The notes: a model not told the origin generated them from the sequence alone. A stretch of DNA of 64,000 nt from Modestobacter muralis (GCF_010682105.1 NZ_JAAGWH010000002.1:1-64000), one strand, 5' to 3'; counted from the stretch's first letter, positions 18,758-28,807 are shown. Translations and numbers: made by a program.

Positions 18758-20299
18758 GTGGCGAACGGGATGCCGACGACGGAGCCGGGGAGCGTCGTGC
18801 TCGCCCTGGAGAACGTCTCGAAGTCCTTCGGTGCGATCGCCGCCCTGCGCGGTGCGCGGCTGGAGCTCCGAGCGGGCGAGGCGCATGCGCTGGTGGGTGA
18901 GAACGGCGCCGGCAAGTCGACCCTGGTGAAGATCCTGGCCGGGGTGCACGGGCCCGACAGCGGCCGGGTGCTGCTCGACGGCCGGCCGGTCACGCTGGAC
19001 AGCCCGGCAGCCGCCCGGGCCGCCGGCATCGCGGTGATCTACCAGGAGCCCACCCTGTTCCCCGACCTCTCGGTCGCGGAGAACATCTTCATGGGCCGCC
19101 AGCCGCTCACCGGCGGCCGGCGGATCGACCGCAAGGAGCTCGCCGCCCGCTGCCAGGCGCTGTTCGAGCGCCTCGGCGTCCGGATGGACCCCGAGCGGCC
19201 CGCCCGCGGCCTGTCCATCGCCGACCAGCAGATGGTCGAGATCGCCAAGGCGCTGTCCTTCGACGCCCGGGTCCTGGTCATGGACGAGCCCACCGCCGCG
19301 CTCTCCGGCGTCGAGGTCGAGCGGCTGTTCACCGTCGCCCGGGCGCTGCGCGCCTCCGGTGCCGCCGTGCTGTTCATCTCCCACCGCTTCGACGAGGTGT
19401 TCGGCCTCTGCGACCGGATCACCGTCATGCGCGACGGTCAGTGGGTCTCCACCGACGCCACCGTCGACCTCACCGTCGAGCAGGTGGTGCGCCGCATGGT
19501 CGGCCGGGACGTCGCCGAGCTGTTCCCCAAGCAGGACGTCACCGCCGGCGACGTCGTCCTCGAGGTCCGCGGACTGACCCGCCGCGGGGTGTTCACCGAC
19601 GTCTCCTTCGACGTGCGGGCCGGGGAGATCGTGGCCCTGGCCGGGCTGGTCGGCGCCGGCCGCAGCGAGGTGATGCGCGCGGTCTTCGGCGTCGACCGCT
19701 ACGACGCCGGGACCGTCCAGGTCGAGGGGAAGCGGCTCAAGGGCGGCAGCCCGGCCGCGGCGATGGCCGCCGGCATGGCGCTCGTGCCCGAGGACCGCCG
19801 TCAGCAGGGGCTGGTCATGGAGCTGTCGGTGGAGCGCAACGCGACGCTGACCCGGCGGTGGGAGCTGTCCCGCCTGGGCTGGCTCTCCGCCCGCCGCGAG
19901 CGCGACGCCGCCGCCGAGTGGTCGACGAAGCTCCAGGTCAAGGCCGGGCGGATGAGCGACCCGGTGTCGACGCTGTCCGGCGGGAACCAGCAGAAGGTCG
20001 TGCTGGCCAAGTGGCTGTCGACCCGGCCGACCGTGCTGGTCGTCGACGAGCCCACCCGCGGCATCGACGTCGGCACCAAGGCCGAGGTGCACCGCCTGCT
20101 GTCCCAGCTGGCCGCCGACGGGCTCGCCGTCGTGATGGTCTCCAGCGAGCTCCCCGAGGTGCTGGGCATGGCCGACCGGGTCCTGGTGATGCACGAGGGC
20201 CGGCTGGCCGCCGACATCCCGCGCGCCCGGGCCGACGAGAGCAGCGTCATGCTCGCCGCGACCGGCCAGACCGCCCGGCCGGCGCAGGTGGCGTCATGA
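18758..20299 (+). CDS. rhaT: rhamnose ABC transporter, double ATPase subunit
   Basis: A 513-residue cytoplasmic ATPase of the sugar ABC family with two nucleotide-binding domains. The first has Walker [10 protein letters not shown] and a degenerate signature LSIADQQ. The second keeps the LSGGNQQK signature and EPTRGIDVG but has a degenerate Walker A (GLVGAGRSE). This is the RbsA/RhaT pattern. The GTG at 18758 follows GAGGAGGT. It is the first gene of the rhamnose operon; its stop overlaps the next ATG (ATGA). Rhamnose specificity is inferred from the linked rhaM, rhaI, rhaEW and rhaB. Confidence 0.9.
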   Translation: MANGMPTTEPGSVVLALENVSKSFGAIAALRGARLELRAGEAHALVGENGAGKSTLVKILAGVHGPDSGRVLLDGRPVTLDSPAAARAAGIAVIYQEPTLFPDLSVAENIFMGRQPLTGGRRIDRKELAARCQALFERLGVRMDPERPARGLSIADQQMVEIAKALSFDARVLVMDEPTAALSGVEVERLFTVARALRASGAAVLFISHRFDEVFGLCDRITVMRDGQWVSTDATVDLTVEQVVRRMVGRDVAELFPKQDVTAGDVVLEVRGLTRRGVFTDVSFDVRAGEIVALAGLVGAGRSEVMRAVFGVDRYDAGTVQVEGKRLKGGSPAAAMAAGMALVPEDRRQQGLVMELSVERNATLTRRWELSRLGWLSARRERDAAAEWSTKLQVKAGRMSDPVSTLSGGNQQKVVLAKWLSTRPTVLVVDEPTRGIDVGTKAEVHRLLSQLAADGLAVVMVSSELPEVLGMADRVLVMHEGRLAADIPRARADESSVMLAATGQTARPAQVAS

Positions 20300-21372
20300 C
20301 CGCGCCGACCGCCCAGCGGCCCCCGGCCGGGGCGAGCGCCACCGAGGGGACGACGGCGCGCTCACGCCGCGGTGCCGCGCTCGCCCAGCGGCTGGTCGTC
20401 GTCCGCGAGCTGGGCATCCTGGCTGCGCTGGTGCTGCTCATCGGCGTCACGCTGATCGCCAACCCACGGTTCCTGTCCGGGCAGAACGTCCGCGACCTGA
20501 TGCTGTCGGCCGCCGTCCTCGTGGTCCTCGCCGCCGGCCAGACGATGGTGATCATCACCCGCAACGTCGACCTCTCGGTCGGCTCGGTGCTCGGGCTGTC
20601 CGCCTACGCCACCGGCACGCTGCTGGTCGCCCACCCGGGCACCCCGGTGGTGGTGGCGCTGCTCGCCGGGACGGCGGTCGGCGCGCTCTGCGGCCTGGTC
20701 ACCGGGGCGGTCGTGGCGGTGGCGAAGGTGCCCTCCCTGGTGGTCACCCTGGGCATGCTCTACGCCATCCGGGGCCTGGACTCGCTGTGGGCCAGCAGCA
20801 GCGACCGGCTGCAGATCAACGCCTCGGACCTGCCCGCCGGCTTCAAGTCCTTCGGCGGTGCCCGGCTGCTCGGCGTCCCGGTGCTCTTCCTGCTCGCGAT
20901 CGTCGTCGTCGCACTGGTCGGGGTGCACCTGCGCTCCTACCGCAGCGGCCGCGAGCTCTACGGCATCGGCTCGGCCCCCGAGGCCGCGCGGCTGTCCGGC
21001 ATCCCGGTCGGCCGACGGGTGCTCACCGCCTTCGTCGTCAACGGCGCGCTCGCCGGCCTCGCCGGGGTGCTCTACGCGGCCCGGTTCCAGACCCTGGACA
21101 CCACCGCCGGCACCGGCCTGGAGCTCAACGTCGTCGCTGCCGCCGTCGTCGGCGGGGTGGCCATCGCCGGGGGCACCGGCAGCGCGTGGGGCGCCGCCCT
21201 CGGCGCGCTGCTGCTCACCACGATCGGCACCGCGCTGCCCCAGCTGGGCCTGAACCCGTTCTGGCGGGACGCCGCCGTCGGCGCCCTGATCCTCGCCGCC
21301 ATCGCCCTGGACCGGACGCTGACCCTGCGCCTGGCCGCCCGCCTCCGAGGGAGGAACCTCCGTGGCAGTTGA
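20296..21372 (+). CDS. rhaP: rhamnose ABC transporter permease
   Basis: A 358-residue membrane permease of the RbsC/BPD_transp_2 family with about ten hydrophobic segments. It carries the conserved [12 protein letters not shown] motif near residue 95 and the cytoplasmic ATPase-coupling region near [16 protein letters not shown] (near 225). It is translationally coupled to rhaT by an ATGA overlap and to the second permease by an 11-bp overlap. With that permease it should form a heterodimeric channel for L-rhamnose. Confidence 0.9.
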   Translation: MTAPTAQRPPAGASATEGTTARSRRGAALAQRLVVVRELGILAALVLLIGVTLIANPRFLSGQNVRDLMLSAAVLVVLAAGQTMVIITRNVDLSVGSVLGLSAYATGTLLVAHPGTPVVVALLAGTAVGALCGLVTGAVVAVAKVPSLVVTLGMLYAIRGLDSLWASSSDRLQINASDLPAGFKSFGGARLLGVPVLFLLAIVVVALVGVHLRSYRSGRELYGIGSAPEAARLSGIPVGRRVLTAFVVNGALAGLAGVLYAARFQTLDTTAGTGLELNVVAAAVVGGVAIAGGTGSAWGAALGALLLTTIGTALPQLGLNPFWRDAAVGALILAAIALDRTLTLRLAARLRGRNLRGS

Positions 21373-22384
21373 CACCGCCCCCGTGGCCGGCAACGCGGCC
21401 CCGCCGCAGGCCCGGGCGCCCCGCCGGCAGTTCACCCTGCCGGGCGGCAGCGTCATCAGCACCTTCCTGGTGCTGTTCCTGGTCATCGCCTCGTTCTCCG
21501 TCGAGGGGTTCGCCAGCACCCGCAACGCCGGGTTCCTGCTGCTGGACGTCGTGGCCGTCGCGCTGATCGCGCTGCCGCTCACGCTGATCGTGGTGACCGG
21601 CGAGATCGACCTGTCCGTGGCCAGCGTCGTCGGGCTGAGCAGCGCCGTCATGGGCAAGCTCTGGTTCGCCGGGCTGTCCCTGCAGACGATCATCCCGCTG
21701 TGCCTGGTGCTCGGCGCCGTCCTCGGGGCGGTCAACGGCCTGCTGGTGACCCGGCTCGGGCTGCCCTCGCTGGCGGTCACCATCGGCACCCTGGCGCTCT
21801 ACCGCGGGCTGGCCTTCGTCGTCCTCGGTGACCAGGCGGTCGCGGACTTCCCGCGCGAGTGGACCCGGTGGGCGATCGGGTCGATCGGCGGGACGGGCAT
21901 CCCGAACGCCGTCCTGCCGCTGCTCGTGCTCATCGCGGTGACCGCCGTGCTGCTGCACGCCACCCCGATCGGCCGGTCGCTGTACGCCATGGGCAACAGC
22001 GAGGACGCCGCCCGCTTCAGCGGCATCGACGTCGGTCGCACCAAGCTGTGGCTCTTCGTCGCTGCCGGGGTGGTCAGCGCGCTGGGCGGGGTGTTCTGGA
22101 CGCTGCGCTACGGCAGCGCCCGGGCCGACAACGCCAGCGGCCTGGAGCTGCAGGTCATCGCCGCGATCCTGCTCGGCGGGGTGTCGATCTTCGGCGGCAG
22201 CGGCGGTCTGCTCGGCGTCCTGGCCGGCGCGCTCCTGCTGGCCTCGGTGCGCAACGCCCTGCAGTTGGTGAACGTCCCCTCCGACGTCCTCAACATCGTC
22301 ACCGGCGTCCTGCTCATCGTCGCCGTCGTCGCCCCCCAGGTGGCCGCCGGGGTGCGCACCCGCACCCGTGCCAGGCCCCGCTGA
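21362..22384 (+). CDS. rhaQ: rhamnose ABC transporter permease, second subunit
   Basis: A 340-residue permease of the same family as the preceding one, with matching motifs (GEIDLSVASVVGL near residue 80, MGNSEDAARFSGIDV near 210). Having two different permeases is characteristic of rhamnose-type ABC systems. The GTG start lies 11 bp inside the preceding gene and follows GAGGGAGG. The intergenic gap to the binding-protein gene is 86 bp with no terminator seen. Confidence 0.9.
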   Translation: MAVDTAPVAGNAAPPQARAPRRQFTLPGGSVISTFLVLFLVIASFSVEGFASTRNAGFLLLDVVAVALIALPLTLIVVTGEIDLSVASVVGLSSAVMGKLWFAGLSLQTIIPLCLVLGAVLGAVNGLLVTRLGLPSLAVTIGTLALYRGLAFVVLGDQAVADFPREWTRWAIGSIGGTGIPNAVLPLLVLIAVTAVLLHATPIGRSLYAMGNSEDAARFSGIDVGRTKLWLFVAAGVVSALGGVFWTLRYGSARADNASGLELQVIAAILLGGVSIFGGSGGLLGVLAGALLLASVRNALQLVNVPSDVLNIVTGVLLIVAVVAPQVAAGVRTRTRARPR

Positions 22385-22470
22385 CCCCTGTCCGACCCGC
22401 CCCAGCACCCAGCCCCCAGCACACCCAAGCCTCCGGCACATCGACGTGCCGGCGTCCAGAGAGGGAACCC

Positions 22471-23565
22471 ATGACCAGCTTCCTGACCGCCCGCCGTCTG
22501 CAGGGCGTGATCACCGGCTCCGCGGTGGCCGCGCTGGTGCTCACCACCGCCGCCTGTGGCGGCACCACCCGGGAGTCCGAGGCGGCTGCCCCCGCCAGCG
22601 GTGGGGGCAGCGAGGCCAGCGCCTCGGCCGACCCGGACGCCGCGATCCCCGAGGGCCTGGCCATCGCCTTCCTGCCCAAGCAGCTCAACAACCCCTACTT
22701 CGCCGTCGCCGACGGCGGCGGGGAGAAGGCCGCCGGAGAGCTGAAGGCCGAGTACAGCGAGGTCGGGCCGTCGGAGGCCAGCGCCTCCTCCCAGGTCAGC
22801 TACATCAACACGCTGACCCAGCAGGGCGCCGACGTCATCGTCACCTCGGCCAACGACCCCAACGCCATCTGCTCCGCACTCGACCAGGCCCGCGCCGGTG
22901 GCGCCAAGGTGGTCACCTTCGACTCCGACACCGACCCCGAGTGCCGCGACGTCTTCATCAACCAGGCGACCCCCGACGGCATCGCCGAGACCCAGATCGA
23001 CCTGATGGCCGAGCAGATCGGCGGCGCCGGCAAGGTCGCGATCCTCTCGGCGACGGCCAACGCGACGAACCAGAACGCCTGGATCGAGCTCATGAAGACC
23101 TACGCGGCCGAGAAGTACCCGGAGATGGAGATCGTCACCACCGTCTACGGCGACGACGAGGACGAGAAGTCCTTCCAGGAGACCCAGGGCCTGCTGCAGA
23201 GCACCCCCGACCTCAAGGGCATCATCTCGCCGACCACCGTGGGCATCTCCGCTGCGGCGCGGTACCTGTCGGGCTCGGAGTACAAGGGCAAGGTCGCGCT
23301 GACCGGCCTGGGCACCCCGAACCAGATGCGCGAGTTCGTGAAGGACGGCACCGTGACCGCCTTCGCGCTGTGGGACCCGGCCGACCTGGGCTACCTGGCC
23401 GCCTACGCCGGCGCCGCGCTGTCCGCCGGCCAGATCACCGGGGCCGAGGGCGAGACCTTCGAGGCCGGTGAGCTCGGCGAGTACACGATCGGCGCCGACG
23501 GCGAGATCGTGCTCGGCGACCCGACGGAGTTCACCGCCGACAACGTCGACGAGTTCGACTTCTGA
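22471..23565 (+). CDS. rhaS: rhamnose-binding lipoprotein of the ABC transporter
   Basis: A 364-residue extracellular substrate-binding protein of the RbsB/Peripla_BP_4 type. It has a lipoprotein signal peptide with TAACGG around the acylated cysteine (about residue 28), a Ser/Ala-rich linker, and then the binding fold starting LAIAFLPKQLNNPYFAVADGGG (near 65). The ATG follows GAGAGGG. A perfect 13-bp hairpin right after the stop may protect this part of the mRNA, as binding proteins are usually made in excess over permeases. Confidence 0.9.
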   Translation: MTSFLTARRLQGVITGSAVAALVLTTAACGGTTRESEAAAPASGGGSEASASADPDAAIPEGLAIAFLPKQLNNPYFAVADGGGEKAAGELKAEYSEVGPSEASASSQVSYINTLTQQGADVIVTSANDPNAICSALDQARAGGAKVVTFDSDTDPECRDVFINQATPDGIAETQIDLMAEQIGGAGKVAILSATANATNQNAWIELMKTYAAEKYPEMEIVTTVYGDDEDEKSFQETQGLLQSTPDLKGIISPTTVGISAAARYLSGSEYKGKVALTGLGTPNQMREFVKDGTVTAFALWDPADLGYLAAYAGAALSAGQITGAEGETFEAGELGEYTIGADGEIVLGDPTEFTADNVDEFDF

Positions 23566-23580
23566 GGTCCCGCGTCCGCC

Positions 23581-23611
23581 CGTGGCCGCCGGCTCCCCGC
23601 CGGCGGCCACG
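23581..23611 (+). terminator. intercistronic hairpin after rhaS
   Basis: A perfect 13-bp stem (23581-23593 with 23599-23611) and 5-nt loop lies between rhaS and rhaM, with the rhaM ribosome-binding site just beyond. It may act as a partial terminator or as a 3'-end stabiliser that gives rhaS a higher dose than the downstream enzymes. Confidence 0.6.
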
Positions 23612-23636
23612 GGGCACCACTCCGGAGAGGAACGAC

Positions 23637-24008
23637 GTGCCCCGCGTCTGCTTCACCCTGCAGGTCCGCCCCGACCGGCTCGACGAGTACCGCACCCGCC
23701 ACGCCCAGGTGTGGCCGGACATGCTGCGCGCCCTGCGGGACACCGGCTGGTCGGACTACCAGCTCTTCCTCCGTGACGACGGCCTCGTCGTCGGCACGCT
23801 GGTGACCGACGACCTCGCCGCCGCGCAGGCCGCCATGGAGGAGACCGCTGCCAACGCGCGCTGGCAGGCCGACATGGCGCCCTTCTTCGAGCTCCCCGAC
23901 GGGCGGCCCGACCGCAGCGCCCGGCCCCTCGACCTGATCTTCGACCTCGGCGACCAGCTGGCCGCCGCCGGGGACGAGCCCACCACCACCATCGGAGCGA
24001 CCCAGTGA
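23637..24008 (+). CDS. rhaM: L-rhamnose mutarotase
   Basis: RhaM interconverts the alpha and beta anomers of L-rhamnose so that the isomerase is supplied. The 123-residue protein has the family core: FTLQVRPDRLDEYRTRHAQVWPDM with the catalytic His22, and WSDYQLFLRDD. The GTG start follows GGAGAGG, and the stop overlaps the rhaI start by 4 nt. The C-terminal 25 residues extend a little beyond the typical E. coli RhaM. Confidence 0.92.
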   Translation: MPRVCFTLQVRPDRLDEYRTRHAQVWPDMLRALRDTGWSDYQLFLRDDGLVVGTLVTDDLAAAQAAMEETAANARWQADMAPFFELPDGRPDRSARPLDLIFDLGDQLAAAGDEPTTTIGATQ

Positions 24009-25174
24009 CCGACCTCCGCGGGCAGGCCCTCGCCGCCCTCGCCACCCAGACCATCGAGCTGCCGTCGTGGGCGTTCGGCAACGCCGGCACCCGGTTCAAG
24101 GTCTTCAGCTCACCCGGGGTGCCGCGCGACCCGTTCGAGAAGATCAGCGACGCCGCCGTGGTGCACCGCTTCACCGGCGCCGCGCCGCGGGTCTCGCTGC
24201 ACGTCCCGTGGGACCTGGTCGACGACTTCGGCAAGCTCGCCCAGCACGCTGCCGACGAGGGCGTCTCCATCGGCGCGATCAACTCGAACCTGTTCCAGGA
24301 CGACGACTACAAGTTCGGGTCGCTCACCAACGCCGACCCGGCCGTGCGGGCCAAGGCCGTCGCCCACCACGTGCAGTGCATCGACGTCATGCGGGCCACC
24401 GGCTCCACCGACCTGAAGATCTGGCTGCCCGACGGCACCAACTACCCGGGCCAGGACGACATCCGCGACCGGCAGGAGCGGCTGGCCGAGTCGCTGCAGC
24501 AGGTCTACGCCGAGCTGGACCCCGGGCACCGGCTGATCCTGGAGTACAAGTTTTACGAGCCGTACTTCTACACGATGGACATCCCCGACTGGGGCACCTC
24601 GCTGCTGCACTGCCTGGCCCTGGGCGAGCAGGCGATGGTCGTGCTGGACACCGGGCACCACGCGCCGAACACCAACATCGAGTTCATCGTCGCCCAGCTG
24701 CTGCGCATCGGCCGGCTCGGCGCCTTCGACTTCAACTCCCGGTTCTACGGCGACGACGACCTCATCGTCGGCGCGGCCGACCCCTTCCAGCTGTTCCGGA
24801 TCATGAACGAGATCGTCCGGGCCGACGCGCTCCGCCCGGAGTCCGGCGTCAACTTCATGCTCGACCAGTGCCACAACATCGAGCCGAAGATCCCCGGCCA
24901 GATCCGCTCGGTGATGAACGTCCAGGAGGCCACCGCCAAGGCGCTGCTGGTCGACCGCGACGCGCTGCGCACCGCCCAGCGCTCCGGTGACGTCCTCGGT
25001 GCCAACGCCGCGCTGATGGACGCCTACAACACCGACGTCCGTCCGCTGCTGGCCGAGCTGCGGGAGTCCCAGGGCCTGCCCGCCGACCCGTACCGGGCCT
25101 ACGCCGCGTCCGGCCACGCCGAGCAGATCGCCACCGAGCGCATCGGCGGCCAGCAGGCCGGCTGGGGCGCCTGA
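24005..25174 (+). CDS. rhaI: L-rhamnose isomerase, Pseudomonas-type
   Basis: A 389-residue TIM-barrel metal-dependent isomerase that turns L-rhamnose into L-rhamnulose. Metal-ligand regions are visible as LILEYKFYEPYFY, VVLDTGHHAPNTN, and GAFDFNSRFYGDDDL. These and the length match the P. stutzeri RhaI group rather than E. coli RhaA. GTG start, overlapping rhaM by 4 nt, so the mutarotase and isomerase are translationally coupled. Confidence 0.93.
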   Translation: MTDLRGQALAALATQTIELPSWAFGNAGTRFKVFSSPGVPRDPFEKISDAAVVHRFTGAAPRVSLHVPWDLVDDFGKLAQHAADEGVSIGAINSNLFQDDDYKFGSLTNADPAVRAKAVAHHVQCIDVMRATGSTDLKIWLPDGTNYPGQDDIRDRQERLAESLQQVYAELDPGHRLILEYKFYEPYFYTMDIPDWGTSLLHCLALGEQAMVVLDTGHHAPNTNIEFIVAQLLRIGRLGAFDFNSRFYGDDDLIVGAADPFQLFRIMNEIVRADALRPESGVNFMLDQCHNIEPKIPGQIRSVMNVQEATAKALLVDRDALRTAQRSGDVLGANAALMDAYNTDVRPLLAELRESQGLPADPYRAYAASGHAEQIATERIGGQQAGWGA

Positions 25175-25266
25175 AAGGACCCGACCGCCCCCCACGACAC
25201 GCTCCGCGCGCCGCGGGGCCCTGCGGCCGGGCCGTTCCAGCACGTCACCATCGAGAGGACCTGAAC

Positions 25267-27303
25267 GTGACCAACCCCGTGGTCAGTGACCTGATCGCCC
25301 GCAGCAACCGCCTCGGCGCGGACCCGCGGAACACCAACTACGCCGGCGGGAACACCTCCGCCGCCGGCACCGCGACCGACCCGGTCACCGGGCAGCCGGT
25401 CGAGCTGCTCTGGGTGAAGGGCTCCGGTGGGGACCTCGGCACCCTGCGGGAGGAGGGCCTGGCCGTGCTCCGGCTGGACCGGCTCCGCTCGCTGGTCGAC
25501 GTCTACCCCGGCGTTGACCGCGAGGACGAGATGGTCGCCGCCTTCGACCACTGCGCCTTCGGCCGCGGAGGAGCCGCACCGAGCATCGACACCGCCATGC
25601 ACGGGCTGGTCCGCGCAGCGCACGTCGACCACCTGCACCCCGACTCCGGGATCGCGCTGGCCACCGCCGCGGACGGCGAGGCGCTCACCACCGAGTGCTT
25701 CGGCGACCGCGTCGTCTGGGTGCCCTGGCGCCGTCCCGGCTTTCAGCTGGGCCTGGACATCGCCGAGATCGCGGAGAAGAACCCGCAGGCCATCGGCGCC
25801 GTTCTCGGCGGTCACGGGATCACGGCCTGGGCCGACACGAGCGAGCAGTGCGAGGCCAACTCGCGGGAGATCATCGCGACGGCCGAGCGGTTCCTCGCCG
25901 AGCGCGGCCGTCCCCAGCCCTTCGGCAGCCGCGTGCCCGAGATGGAGCCGTTGCCGGAGACGGAGCGCCGGGCGCGGGCCGCCGCGCTGTTCCCCGTCGT
26001 CCGCGGCCTGGCCTCGACCGACAAGCCGCAGGTCGGGCACTTCACCGACTCCGACGTCGTGCTGGACTTCCTCAGCAGCGAAGAGCACCCGCGGCTGGCC
26101 GCGCTGGGCACCTCCTGCCCGGACCACTTCCTGCGCACCAAGGTGCGCCCGATGGTCGTCGACCTGCCGGCGAGCGCACCGGTCGAGGACGTCGTGGCCC
26201 GGCTGCGCGAGCTGCACGAGGCCTACCGCGCCGACTACGCCGCCTACTACGACCGCAACGCCGAGCCGGACTCCCCGGCGATGCGCGGGGCGGACCCGGC
26301 GATCGTGCTGGTGCCCGGCGTCGGCATGTTCAGCTTCGGTGCCAACAAGCAGACCGCCCGGGTCGCCGGTGAGTTCTACGTCAACGCGATCAACGTGATG
26401 CGGGGCGCGGAGTCGGTGTCGACCTACGCGCCGATCGACGAGCGGGAGAAGTTCCGCATCGAGTACTGGGCGCTCGAGGAGGCCAAGCTCGCCCGGATGC
26501 CCAAGCCCAAGCCGCTGGCCACCCGGGTCGCTCTCGTCACCGGTGCCGCCAGCGGGATCGGCAAGGCGATCGCGCAGCGGCTCGCCGCCGAGGGCGCCTG
26601 CGTGGTCATCGCCGACCTGGACCTGGCCAAGGCCAGCGACGCCGCGGCGGAGATCGGCTCGGCCGACGTGGCCGTGGGCGTGGCCGCCGACGTCAGCGAC
26701 GGTGAGGCCGTGGCCGCTGCGTTCCGCGCGGCGGTGCTCGCCTTCGGCGGGGTCGACCTGGTGGTCAACAACGCCGGGCTGTCGATCTCCAAGCCGCTGC
26801 TGGAGACCACCGAGCGCGACTGGGACCTGCAGCACGACGTGATGGCCAAGGGCAGCTTCCTGGTCTCCCGCGAGGCGGCCCGGATCATGATCGAGCAGGG
26901 GATGGGCGGCGACGTCGTCTACATCTCCAGCAAGAACTCCGTCTTCGCGGGGCCGAACAACATCGCCTACTCCGCGGTGAAGGCCGACCAGGCGCACCAG
27001 GTGCGGCTGCTGGCCGCCGAGCTCGGCGAGCACCAGATCCGGGTCAACGGCATCAACCCCGACGGCGTCGTCCGGGGCTCGGGGATCTTCGCCGGCGGTT
27101 GGGGTGCCAAGCGGGCGGCGGTCTACGGGGTGCCGGAGGAGGAGCTCGGCGCCTACTACGCCCAGCGCACCCTGCTCAAGCGCGAGGTGCTGCCCGAGCA
27201 CGTGGCCGACGCCGTCTTCGCCCTCACCGGTGGCGAGCTCACCCGGACGACGGGGCTGCACGTGCCGGTCGACTCCGGCGTCGCCGCCGCCTTCCTCCGC
27301 TGA
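25267..27303 (+). CDS. rhaEW: bifunctional rhamnulose-1-phosphate aldolase / lactaldehyde dehydrogenase
   Basis: A 678-residue two-domain enzyme. Residues about 1-415 are a class II (zinc) aldolase domain with GGNTS near 28, HVDHLHPD near 119 and GGHG near 180. It cleaves L-rhamnulose 1-phosphate to DHAP and L-lactaldehyde. Residues about 419-678 are a short-chain dehydrogenase with TGAASGIG near 424 and catalytic YSAVK (Tyr568, Lys572), which should oxidise lactaldehyde to L-lactate with NAD. The GTG follows GAGAGGACC. The fusion channels the aldehyde and explains why lactate genes lie in the same locus. Confidence 0.92.
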   Translation: MTNPVVSDLIARSNRLGADPRNTNYAGGNTSAAGTATDPVTGQPVELLWVKGSGGDLGTLREEGLAVLRLDRLRSLVDVYPGVDREDEMVAAFDHCAFGRGGAAPSIDTAMHGLVRAAHVDHLHPDSGIALATAADGEALTTECFGDRVVWVPWRRPGFQLGLDIAEIAEKNPQAIGAVLGGHGITAWADTSEQCEANSREIIATAERFLAERGRPQPFGSRVPEMEPLPETERRARAAALFPVVRGLASTDKPQVGHFTDSDVVLDFLSSEEHPRLAALGTSCPDHFLRTKVRPMVVDLPASAPVEDVVARLRELHEAYRADYAAYYDRNAEPDSPAMRGADPAIVLVPGVGMFSFGANKQTARVAGEFYVNAINVMRGAESVSTYAPIDEREKFRIEYWALEEAKLARMPKPKPLATRVALVTGAASGIGKAIAQRLAAEGACVVIADLDLAKASDAAAEIGSADVAVGVAADVSDGEAVAAAFRAAVLAFGGVDLVVNNAGLSISKPLLETTERDWDLQHDVMAKGSFLVSREAARIMIEQGMGGDVVYISSKNSVFAGPNNIAYSAVKADQAHQVRLLAAELGEHQIRVNGINPDGVVRGSGIFAGGWGAKRAAVYGVPEEELGAYYAQRTLLKREVLPEHVADAVFALTGGELTRTTGLHVPVDSGVAAAFLR

Positions 27304-27310
27304 CGGGGCC

Positions 27311-28807
27311 ATGGTGGCGAACATGGCCCCCCAGGGTGGCCGGGAGCTGACCCTCGCCGCCGTCGACCTCGGTGCCTCCAGTGGCCGGGTGATGACGGCG
27401 CGGGTCGGCCCGGCCCGGCTGGACCTGCACGAGGTCAACCGGTTCACCAACCGCCCGGTGCGGGTGGCCGGCACCCTGTACTGGGACGTGCTGGCCCTCT
27501 ACGGCGGCGTGCTCGACGGGCTGCGGGCCGCCGGCCGCGACGTCGGGCGGCTGGACGGCGTGGGCATCGACAGCTGGGCGGTCGACGTCGGGCTGCTCGA
27601 CGCCGACGGGGAGCTGCTGGGCAACCCGGTGCACTACCGGGACGCCCGGCACGCCACCGCCGTCCCCGCCGTGCACGCCGTCGTGCCGCCGGAGCGGCTG
27701 TACGCGGTGACCGGGCTGCAGCACCTGCCGTTCAACACGGTGTTCCAGCTCGCCGCCCAGCGCGGCACGGCCCGGCTGGCCGCCGCCCGGACGGCGCTGC
27801 TCGTCCCGGACCTGCTGGCCCACTGGCTCACCGGGGCGGTGGGGGCCGAGGTCACCAACGCCTCGACCACCGGGCTGCTGGACGCCGCGACGGGGGAGTG
27901 GTCGCACGAGCTGATCGACGCGCTCGGTCTCCCGCGCGGGCTCTTCCCGCCGCTCACCCGGCCCGGTGACCGGCTCGGTGAGCTGACCGCCGACGTGCTC
28001 GCCGACACCGGGCTGACCGGTCCGGTGCCGGTGACCGCCGTCGGCTCGCACGACACGGCCTCGGCGGTGGTCGGGGTGCCCGCGGAGTCGGAGCGGTTCG
28101 CCTACGTCTCCTGCGGCACCTGGTCGCTGGCCGGCGTCGAGCTGGCGGCGCCGGTGCTCACCGAGGCCAGCCGGCGGGCCGGGTTCACCAACGAGGCCGG
28201 CGTCGACGGCACCGTCCGCTACCTGCGCAACGTGATGGGGCTGTGGCTCCTGCAGGAGTCCCAGCGCACCTGGCGGGCGGCGGGGCTGCCGGCCGGGCTC
28301 ACCGAGCTGCTGCACGCCGCCGCCCGCGTGCCGGCGTTCAGCGCGGTGGTCGACTGCAACGACCCGCGGTTCCTGCCGCCGGGCGACATGCCGGCCCGGA
28401 TCGCCGCGTTGTGCGCCGAGACCGGGCAGACCCCACCGCAGAGCCAGGCCGAGACCGTGCGCTGCATCCTCGACAGCCTGGCGCTGGCCTACCGGCGCGC
28501 GGTCCGGCAGGCCGCACAGCTGTCCGGGCAGGACGTCGACGTCGTCCACCTGGTCGGCGGCGGGGCCCGCAACGCGCTGCTGTGCCAGCTGACCGCGGAC
28601 GCCTGCGGTCTGCCGGTGGTGGCCGGTCCCGTGGAGGCCGCCGCGCTGGGCAACGTGCTCGTCCAGGCCCGGGCCGGGGGAGCCGTCGCGGGCGGGCTGT
28701 CCGAGCTGCGGCAGCTGCTGCGGGCGACCCAGGAGGTCGTGCGCTACCGCCCGTCCTCGTCGTCCGCGGCGTGGGACGCGGCCGAGGGGCGGTTGCCGCG
28801 GCGTTGA
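27311..28807 (+). CDS. rhaB: rhamnulokinase
   Basis: A 498-residue FGGY-family sugar kinase that phosphorylates L-rhamnulose at C1. It has the N-terminal ATP-binding loop VDLGASSGRV (near 18), GIDSWAVDVGLLD (near 83), YRDAR, SHDTASAVVGVP and the C-terminal VGGGARN adenosine loop. The ATG at 27311 is 8 bp after the rhaEW stop, with a GGGG as weak ribosome-binding site. A second in-frame ATG follows at 27323. It is the last enzyme gene of the operon before a hairpin. Confidence 0.93.
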   Translation: MVANMAPQGGRELTLAAVDLGASSGRVMTARVGPARLDLHEVNRFTNRPVRVAGTLYWDVLALYGGVLDGLRAAGRDVGRLDGVGIDSWAVDVGLLDADGELLGNPVHYRDARHATAVPAVHAVVPPERLYAVTGLQHLPFNTVFQLAAQRGTARLAAARTALLVPDLLAHWLTGAVGAEVTNASTTGLLDAATGEWSHELIDALGLPRGLFPPLTRPGDRLGELTADVLADTGLTGPVPVTAVGSHDTASAVVGVPAESERFAYVSCGTWSLAGVELAAPVLTEASRRAGFTNEAGVDGTVRYLRNVMGLWLLQESQRTWRAAGLPAGLTELLHAAARVPAFSAVVDCNDPRFLPPGDMPARIAALCAETGQTPPQSQAETVRCILDSLALAYRRAVRQAAQLSGQDVDVVHLVGGGARNALLCQLTADACGLPVVAGPVEAAALGNVLVQARAGGAVAGGLSELRQLLRATQEVVRYRPSSSSAAWDAAEGRLPRR

